From contig CAYONP010000018.1 in NCBI GenBank assembly GCA_964405335.1, positions 1 through 64,000 of the forward strand: a DNA stretch of 64,000 nt, in the 5' to 3' direction. The notes beneath the pieces were generated by a model that made no database searches, was not told the origin of the DNA, and worked only from the letters and a program-made list of their open reading frames with translations. The stretch is from CAYONP01 sp964405335 (GTDB taxonomy: Bacteria; Armatimonadota; UBA10988). Numbering within the stretch: the first letter of the stretch is position 1; every line of letters begins with the position of its first letter. The position numbers were made by a program, and so were the translations under genes. Positions 58,794 through 64,000 of the stretch are shown here, piece by piece.

Positions 58794-60493
58794 GCGGGCA
58801 CCTCGCCGGCCGGCCGGCACGGGCTGCCGACCAGTGCCAGCAACCGCGCGAGGACCTGTTCGGCGGTGTGATGCGCCAGCACCTCTGCCCGGCCGGCGGC
58901 GGCGATGGCCTCGCGCTCGGCGGGATGGTGCAGGTAATGATCGATCAGGTCGGCGGCCGTCTCGCGGGTGACCTCGATCAGATGCTCGCCGGCGATGAAC
59001 GGGCCCGGCCGGGTCAGCGGTTCGCTGACCACGAAGCAGCCGCAGGCGAGCGCTTCGCTGACCCGCAGCTCGGTGTTCGGCTGCGGGGTGAAGTGGAGGT
59101 TGAGCACCACCCGAGCCCGGTTGAGCATGGCCACGAAGGCCTCGCCCCAGACGTTGGGCCAGGTCACCTCGAGGCCCGCGGCGGCCAGGTGGCGGGTCCA
59201 GGCGAGCCGATGCTCGCTGGCCGAGCCGACGAACAGCAGGTCGATGTCGCGCTCGACCCCGAGCGGCCGGAACCGCCGCGGATCGACCGGCAGCGGCACC
59301 ACGCCGCGGATGTTGCGGTGGCCCATCCACTCGAGGTAGGCGCGCGGATGCTCATCGTGCAGCACCACGTCGTCGACTCGCCGGGCGAGCGGGGCGAACT
59401 CGGCGTAACGGGTCTCGGCGTGCGCGCTGCTGCCCTCGAGGGTGGGCAGCACCTCGGGGCTGTAGAGCAGCGTGCGGCAGCGCACGCGGTCGAGCAGCTC
59501 GGGCGGCAGGCCGGCACCGCGGTCGATGATGGCGATGCTCTCGGCCGGCGCCTCGAGGAGGGTCAGGATCTGCGCCGGGTCGGCCGCGACGTCGACGCCG
59601 CGGGCGCGGTGGCCGGCGGCACGCGCCGCCCGCAGCAGCCCCTGGCCCATGAACACCGGGTTCATCTGCCCGACAATCAGCAGCTCGTGCCGCACGCGCG
59701 GCACCGGCCGGCGCGGCGCTACCCGCGGCTCGTCGGCCGCGTTGCACGCCGCACCGCGCGCGGCCCAGGGCAGGCCGCTGGCGACGAGCACCTCGCGCAG
59801 CTCGGCCGGCGGCTCGCCGCCGAGCGTCGCCAGCGCGCCGAGCCGGGGCCAGTTGCGGCGGCAGAAATCGATTTCGTCGGCCACGCTGCCCGGCGAACGC
59901 CAGCGGCCGCCGCGGCCGAGCTCGAGCACGAGCTGCGGGGCCGGGGGCAGTCCGGGCAGCGGCAGGTGATACCGATGAACCGTGTGATCGCGCCAGGCGC
60001 GGGGCAGGTCGTCGAGGCGCTCGATGGGATCGGGCGCGTAGATACCGGCCCGGCCGGTGACGCACCAGGCCAGCAGCCCACGTTCGGGTTCGCCGGCGAT
60101 GACCGCCTCGACCAGTCCGTCATCGACCAGCCAGGCCACCTCGTCGGCAGCGCCGGGCCAGAGCAGCGCCACGCGGCTGCGCACGGCGACCTCGGCCAGC
60201 AGGTCCAGGTCGGCGGCAAAGCTGGCGGCCGACGAGGCAAAGGCGACGGCGTCGGGCGAGAGCTGGTCGAGCCGCTCGAGGAAGCCGCGCGTCGACTCGC
60301 CGGTGGCGAGCGAATCGACCAACGTGGCGGCGAGGCCGTGGTCGCAGAGCAGCGCCGTGGCGCTGGCCAGCTCCGCCGGCCAGGGCACCTCCGGGTCGTC
60401 CTCATCGACCACCCGCGGCGGGGCGGCGCCGGCGCGCAGGCCGCGCAGGCCGGCGTCGGTCTCCCACGGCGGATTGCAGACGAAGACCCTCAC
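58790..60493 (-). CDS. Degenerate B12/radical-SAM-like N-terminus fused to CgeB-like glycosyltransferase
   Basis: In this 567-residue protein the first 150 residues look like a B12-binding domain of radical-SAM proteins (VFVCNPPWETDAG, LSPDAVAFASSAASFAADLDLLAEVA, VIAGEPERGLLAW). The next part (about 155-255) follows the usual radical-SAM linker (ERLDDLPRAW, RSPGSVADEIDF) but has no CxxxCxxC; the position reads LVLELGRGGRWRS. From about 265 to the end is a glycosyltransferase (LLFVGSASEHRLAWTRHLAAAG, LNRARVVLNLHFTP, TELRVSEALACGCFVVSEPL). It looks like a radical-SAM domain that lost its cluster and is kept as a scaffold or binder. Confidence 0.75.
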   Translation of the reverse strand: MRVFVCNPPWETDAGLRGLRAGAAPPRVVDEDDPEVPWPAELASATALLCDHGLAATLVDSLATGESTRGFLERLDQLSPDAVAFASSAASFAADLDLLAEVAVRSRVALLWPGAADEVAWLVDDGLVEAVIAGEPERGLLAWCVTGRAGIYAPDPIERLDDLPRAWRDHTVHRYHLPLPGLPPAPQLVLELGRGGRWRSPGSVADEIDFCRRNWPRLGALATLGGEPPAELREVLVASGLPWAARGAACNAADEPRVAPRRPVPRVRHELLIVGQMNPVFMGQGLLRAARAAGHRARGVDVAADPAQILTLLEAPAESIAIIDRGAGLPPELLDRVRCRTLLYSPEVLPTLEGSSAHAETRYAEFAPLARRVDDVVLHDEHPRAYLEWMGHRNIRGVVPLPVDPRRFRPLGVERDIDLLFVGSASEHRLAWTRHLAAAGLEVTWPNVWGEAFVAMLNRARVVLNLHFTPQPNTELRVSEALACGCFVVSEPLTRPGPFIAGEHLIEVTRETAADLIDHYLHHPAEREAIAAAGRAEVLAHHTAEQVLARLLALVGSPCRPAGEVPA

Positions 60494-60512
60494 TCCGGCC
60501 CCCTTCGCTCGC

Positions 60513-63500
60513 TCAGACAGCCACCAGCTCGGGTCGTGGCGCGGCGACGGCGGGCATCTGCAGCGCGACGGCGATTTCGTCGTTGAACCCGCTGCACTGG
60601 CGCAGCAGGCGCAGCGGCTGCTCGGACTGCCAGGCCTCGAACCGCAGCGCCGCGCCGCGCCCGCCGGTGCCGTGCCAGAGCACGGTCATCACCCCGCCGG
60701 GCCGCAGTTTCGCCGCCGCGGTGTCAAGCAGCGTGTCGAGGTCGGCCCGGCCGTTGAGCGGCGTGAGCAACTGCAGCGACTCGACCGCGCCGTCGGCCAG
60801 GTCGGCGAGCTCGTCGGCGCGCACGCGCGCGGCGGCGGGCAGCTCGCGCTCGAGGGCGGCGAAGCAGTCGCGGGCAACGAGGTGCAGCAGCCACTGCCGG
60901 TGCGCCGAGCGGAGCGTCTCCTCGAGCTCCTCGCGGCTCATGTGCAGACCCTGGACGACGGTGTAGCGTGCGCCGTCGTACTGTTTCCAGTCGGTGGTCA
61001 GCAGCGTGCCGTCGGCCGACGCGTCGGCGAACATGCTGGTGCCGGGGAAGGGCGTCATGAGCGAGAACTGCACCGTGTCCGGGTCGAGCTCGACGGCCAG
61101 GTCGATGGTCTTCTGCGCGGTCTCGTGCGTCTCGCCCGGCCCGCCGAAGCTGAAGGTCAGGTGCACGCCGATGCCGAGCTCCTGGCAGTAACCGACGGTC
61201 TCGCGCACGCGCTCGAGGTCGAGTCCCTTACGGATGCGCTCCATCATCGCCGGGTCGCCCGTCTCGACGCCGAACTTGAGCCCGACCACGCCGGCGCGGG
61301 CCATCGCCGCGAAGGCCTCGCGCGAGGAGGTATCGGCGCGGGCCATGGCGCAGATCGGCACGCCCAGCTCGGCGGCGGCGATCTGGTCGCACAGGTCGAT
61401 GATCCGCTCGTTCTTGATGTTGAACGTGTCGTCGTCGAAGTAGACCGCGCGGAAGCCGTAGCGCTCGACCAGCCACTTCATCTCGGCGACAATCTCGGCG
61501 TTGTCGCGGGTGCGGTAGTTCTGCCCGTCATAGACCACCTGCGGCCAGACGCAGAAGATGCACTGGTAAGGACAACCGCGGCTGGCGTGCATCTGCACGT
61601 TCGGCCAGGGCATGGCGTTGGCGAAGCTGTCGAAGTAGTTGTACATCGGCAGCGTCACCCGCTCGGGCCAGGGGAACTCGCTCAGCTTGGGCAGCTTGCG
61701 GCGGTTCGGCTGGATGTGGACCGCGCCCTCGTCGTCGCGCCAGAGCAGGCCGGGGATGTCGTCCAGCGGCGCGCCGTCGCGCTGCGCGCGGAGCAGGTCG
61801 AGGAAGCTCGGCTCGAACTCGCCGAGCACCACCGCGTCGACCATCGGCGCCTCGGCCATGATCTCGTTCGCCAGCGCTGTCGCGTGCGGGCCGCAGAAGA
61901 CCACGTTGACCTGGCTGCCGAGCCGCTCCTTGAGCCGCAGGGCCCAGTCGAGGTCGAGCTCGTGCGAGGCGGTCGCGGTCTCCATCAGCACGATGTCGGG
62001 CGCCCAGCCCTCGAGCCGGTTGATGAACTCCTCGGCCAGCAGCCCCTCGGCAATCGCGTCGACGAGCAGCGTCTCGAACCCCTCATCGCGGCTCATCGCC
62101 GCCGCCGTGGCCAGGAAGAAGGGAAACGGCAGATAGGCCGGGATCCGCTCGCCGCGCGCATCCTGGGTGAACGGCCAGCGGCTGCCGGCGCGCACGCCGA
62201 TCCGCCCGTCCTCGCTCCACGGCGCGTTGACGATGGCCACGCGCAGGCCCGGCACATGCTCGCGCTCGGACTCGGCCCGCTCGTCGGCCAGTCGCAGGGC
62301 CGAGGCGCGGACCATGTTCCAGTACATCGCGTCGTACTGCTCCCACACCTCCCCGAGCAGCCGCAGCGCTGCGCTGACCGTCTCGGCGCAGCGGGCGGGC
62401 AGCTCGCACAGCGGGCTGGGCACGCCGTCGCCGTGCGCCGCGGCGATGGTCTGCTCGACCCGCTCCCAGGAGCAGAAGGCCGCCAGCGCCTCGTCCTCGG
62501 GCCGGCACGGAGCCGTCTCGTCATAGACCATCCGCCAAAGGTCGCGGCGAGGCTCGTACTCGGCCAGCACCGCGAACATGCCGAGGTAGACCGCGGTGTG
62601 GGTCTCGCGCACCGCCTGCCGCGCCTCGTCGGAGCAGCGGCGGGCCTTGAGCTGAAAGTCCTTCAGCACCCGCCAGGGCAGCCCGAGGAAGGTCAGGTAG
62701 GCCAGGTGGTGCGACCGGCGCTGGTTGTCGGTCTCCAGGTTCTGGTGGTGGCGGACCAGGTTCTCCTGCCGCTTGTGCAGCACGTCGCCGACGGTCGCCG
62801 TGTCGAAGATGCCGTGGAGGTGCTCGAAGTAGGGCACGTGGTAGCGCCAAGCGGTGTCGAGGATGCTCGCCACCGAGTCGCGCCGCAGGTGGCTGCAGCG
62901 GGCGGCCGGCTCGTAGGCCAGGCGGTAGCCGATGCCGCGCACACGGCGCGAGGCCTCGCTGTCCTCGCCGTTGGTGCGGAACCGCTCGTCGAACCCGCCG
63001 GCGCGGAAGATCGCCTCGTGGCGCCAGACGCCGTTGCAGCCGTAGCACTCGGGCGCCTCGGCCAGCGGCGCGTCGCCGTGGTGCTGGGCGCAGTGGAGGC
63101 TGCGCCACTGGTTGGCCAGGCCGACGTCGTGGCGCTCGGTCATCCGGCCCATCACGCCGCCGAGCGCCGCACCGGTCGCCTCACCGGCCTCGGCGGCCAG
63201 GCGCTCGGACTCGAAGTGCAGCATCAGCCGCTCGAGCCAGTGCGGATCGGGCACCACGTCGGAGTCGAGGGAGGCGAGGTACTCGCTGCGGCAGGTGGCG
63301 ACCGCCACGTTCCGCACCCGCGCCAGCCCACCATTGCGCTCGAGCTGGACGATCCGGACGGGGAAGCGGGCGGCAACCGCGACCGAGTCGTCGGTCGAGC
63401 CGTCGTCGATGACCAGCAGCTCGGCCAGCGGGTAGCTCTGCGCCATCGCCGCGGGGAGCACGCGGTCGAGGTACCGCGCGGCGTTGTAGCACGGAATGTA

Positions 63501-63974
63501 GAGCGTCACCGAGCGGTCGGGAAAGACCGTCTCGAGCTCGGCCAGCGCGTCGGCCACGACGGGCTGGTCCGGCTCGATCAGCAGCGACTGCCGCGCCGCC
63601 TGCTTGGCGGCGTAAGGCAGGCCGGCCTGTTGATAGAACAGCAGCAGTTCGTTGACCGCGGTGGGGCTGTCCGGCGCTGCGGCCCAGGCGGCGTGGTAGT
63701 AGAGCTCGGCGCGGTCGAACTCGCCGGCGGCGGCGAACAGGTCGGCCAGGTGAATGAAGGCCTCGGGCTGGTCGCCGTCGGCGGCGACCGCCTGGCACAG
63801 CCGCATCTTCGCGGCGTGCGGCTCGCCCGCCTGATAGGCCAGCACGCCGGCCAGGCAGAGCGCCGGGTAGTCGGCGGGATGGTCGGCCAGATGCTCGCCA
63901 CAGAGCGCCGCGGCGCGGCGTAGTTCGCCGGCGTGCAGCGCGGTCAGCGCCCCCTCGAGGCGGCAGTCGCTCAT
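60513..63974 (-). CDS. TPR-GT2-B12-binding-radical-SAM fusion protein
   Basis: This giant 1153-residue cytoplasmic protein has, in order: tetratricopeptide-like repeats (residues 1-150); a family 2 glycosyltransferase domain (152-390) with LYIPCYNAARYLDRVL, DDGST at 190-194, DSD at 237-239 and the acceptor-side NGEDSE at 335-340; a helical connector (400-560); a B12-binding-like domain (575-730; RVAIVNAPWSEDGRIG, APDIVLMETATAS); a radical-SAM domain with Cys801, Cys805 and Cys808 (RGCPYQCIFCVWP), then FDDDTFNIKNERI and TFSFGGPGET; and a C-terminal methyltransferase-like remnant (about 1065-1100, LRPGGVMTVLW). The start is supported by AGGAG upstream. Confidence 0.9.
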   Translation of the reverse strand: MSDCRLEGALTALHAGELRRAAALCGEHLADHPADYPALCLAGVLAYQAGEPHAAKMRLCQAVAADGDQPEAFIHLADLFAAAGEFDRAELYYHAAWAAAPDSPTAVNELLLFYQQAGLPYAAKQAARQSLLIEPDQPVVADALAELETVFPDRSVTLYIPCYNAARYLDRVLPAAMAQSYPLAELLVIDDGSTDDSVAVAARFPVRIVQLERNGGLARVRNVAVATCRSEYLASLDSDVVPDPHWLERLMLHFESERLAAEAGEATGAALGGVMGRMTERHDVGLANQWRSLHCAQHHGDAPLAEAPECYGCNGVWRHEAIFRAGGFDERFRTNGEDSEASRRVRGIGYRLAYEPAARCSHLRRDSVASILDTAWRYHVPYFEHLHGIFDTATVGDVLHKRQENLVRHHQNLETDNQRRSHHLAYLTFLGLPWRVLKDFQLKARRCSDEARQAVRETHTAVYLGMFAVLAEYEPRRDLWRMVYDETAPCRPEDEALAAFCSWERVEQTIAAAHGDGVPSPLCELPARCAETVSAALRLLGEVWEQYDAMYWNMVRASALRLADERAESEREHVPGLRVAIVNAPWSEDGRIGVRAGSRWPFTQDARGERIPAYLPFPFFLATAAAMSRDEGFETLLVDAIAEGLLAEEFINRLEGWAPDIVLMETATASHELDLDWALRLKERLGSQVNVVFCGPHATALANEIMAEAPMVDAVVLGEFEPSFLDLLRAQRDGAPLDDIPGLLWRDDEGAVHIQPNRRKLPKLSEFPWPERVTLPMYNYFDSFANAMPWPNVQMHASRGCPYQCIFCVWPQVVYDGQNYRTRDNAEIVAEMKWLVERYGFRAVYFDDDTFNIKNERIIDLCDQIAAAELGVPICAMARADTSSREAFAAMARAGVVGLKFGVETGDPAMMERIRKGLDLERVRETVGYCQELGIGVHLTFSFGGPGETHETAQKTIDLAVELDPDTVQFSLMTPFPGTSMFADASADGTLLTTDWKQYDGARYTVVQGLHMSREELEETLRSAHRQWLLHLVARDCFAALERELPAAARVRADELADLADGAVESLQLLTPLNGRADLDTLLDTAAAKLRPGGVMTVLWHGTGGRGAALRFEAWQSEQPLRLLRQCSGFNDEIAVALQMPAVAAPRPELVAV

Positions 63975-64000
63975 CCGGATACACTCCTGGCGACGGCCGG

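Noticed and set aside
60057..63923. 1288-codon plus-strand frame opposite the radical-SAM fusion
   Set aside because: It has no recognisable domains and is low-complexity, while the minus-strand frame has all GT2 and radical-SAM motifs.

Overview
This is a high-GC (roughly 70%), densely coded chromosomal window, apparently from a scaffolded metagenome assembly because it carries two 100-N gaps. No rRNA, tRNA, CRISPR array or complete insertion sequence is visible. The mix of nitrate respiration, alternative complex III, a GH106 rhamnosidase, RhaT, UxaA, a ceramidase-like protein, ECF-sigma/CHAT proteases and very large glycosyltransferase/radical-SAM fusions suggests an uncultured respiring, polysaccharide-degrading bacterium. 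A PVC-group or Hydrogenedentota-like lineage would fit, but no phylogenetic marker is present and this is only an inference.

Layout. 1-13233 is one tightly coupled respiratory block on the plus strand: narG (3' end), narH, narJ, narI, two narK-type transporters, then actA-actF of alternative complex III (ACIII), with an Rrf2 regulator behind it (13298-13738). 13924-22043 is a rhamnose block (RhaT, isomerase-like enzyme, GH106). It is interrupted by a two-gene ATPase plus DUF4276/TOPRIM-like module (16482-18520) that looks like a defence insertion. 22258-26412 holds an aldo/keto reductase, a TIM-barrel-like protein, a ceramidase-like protein and a coupled small ORF/TPR pair. 26571-32128 (minus strand) is an ECF sigma factor, a small sensor or anti-sigma-like protein, a TPR-CHAT protease and a secreted clostripain-like protein. 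32263-36161 carries two LPP20-like secreted proteins, FmdB, SpoIIM and a VOC protein. 36325-45810 has a P1B-4 metal ATPase, a CoxE-like VWA protein, hypotheticals (one HEPN-like), a deacetylase, a CPBP protease, RNase Z and a DUF4038-type glycosidase. 45766-52692 is metabolic: Ca/Na antiporter, HAD phosphatase, UxaA, GNAT, aspartate-semialdehyde dehydrogenase, GalU and a phosphoesterase. 52807-55469 is feoAB with a Fur-like box. 55738-57879 holds a GNAT, an FMN reductase, a response regulator and a secreted protein. 57876-63974 is a three-gene glycosyltransferase/B12-radical-SAM cluster.

The most unusual features are (1) a family of intergenic elements with a constant GTAGGG head followed by a short perfect hairpin whose stem sequence differs from locus to locus, several of which supply the stop codon of the preceding gene; (2) a different palindromic element (GGGACGGACCC...) inserted in frame in narJ and present again at 43487; (3) the ECF sigma/sensor/TPR-CHAT/clostripain-like cluster, in which the clostripain-like protein has Ser where the nucleophilic Cys should be; and (4) the TPR-GT2-B12-radical-SAM fusion, whose neighbour looks like a radical-SAM relative that lost its cysteines and is fused to a glycosyltransferase.

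The two gaps differ. The gap at 36223-36322 is flanked by an identical 55-bp direct duplication and is almost certainly a scaffolding artefact. The gap at 22097-22196 lies inside a 16-bp inverted repeat and may hide a repeat element.
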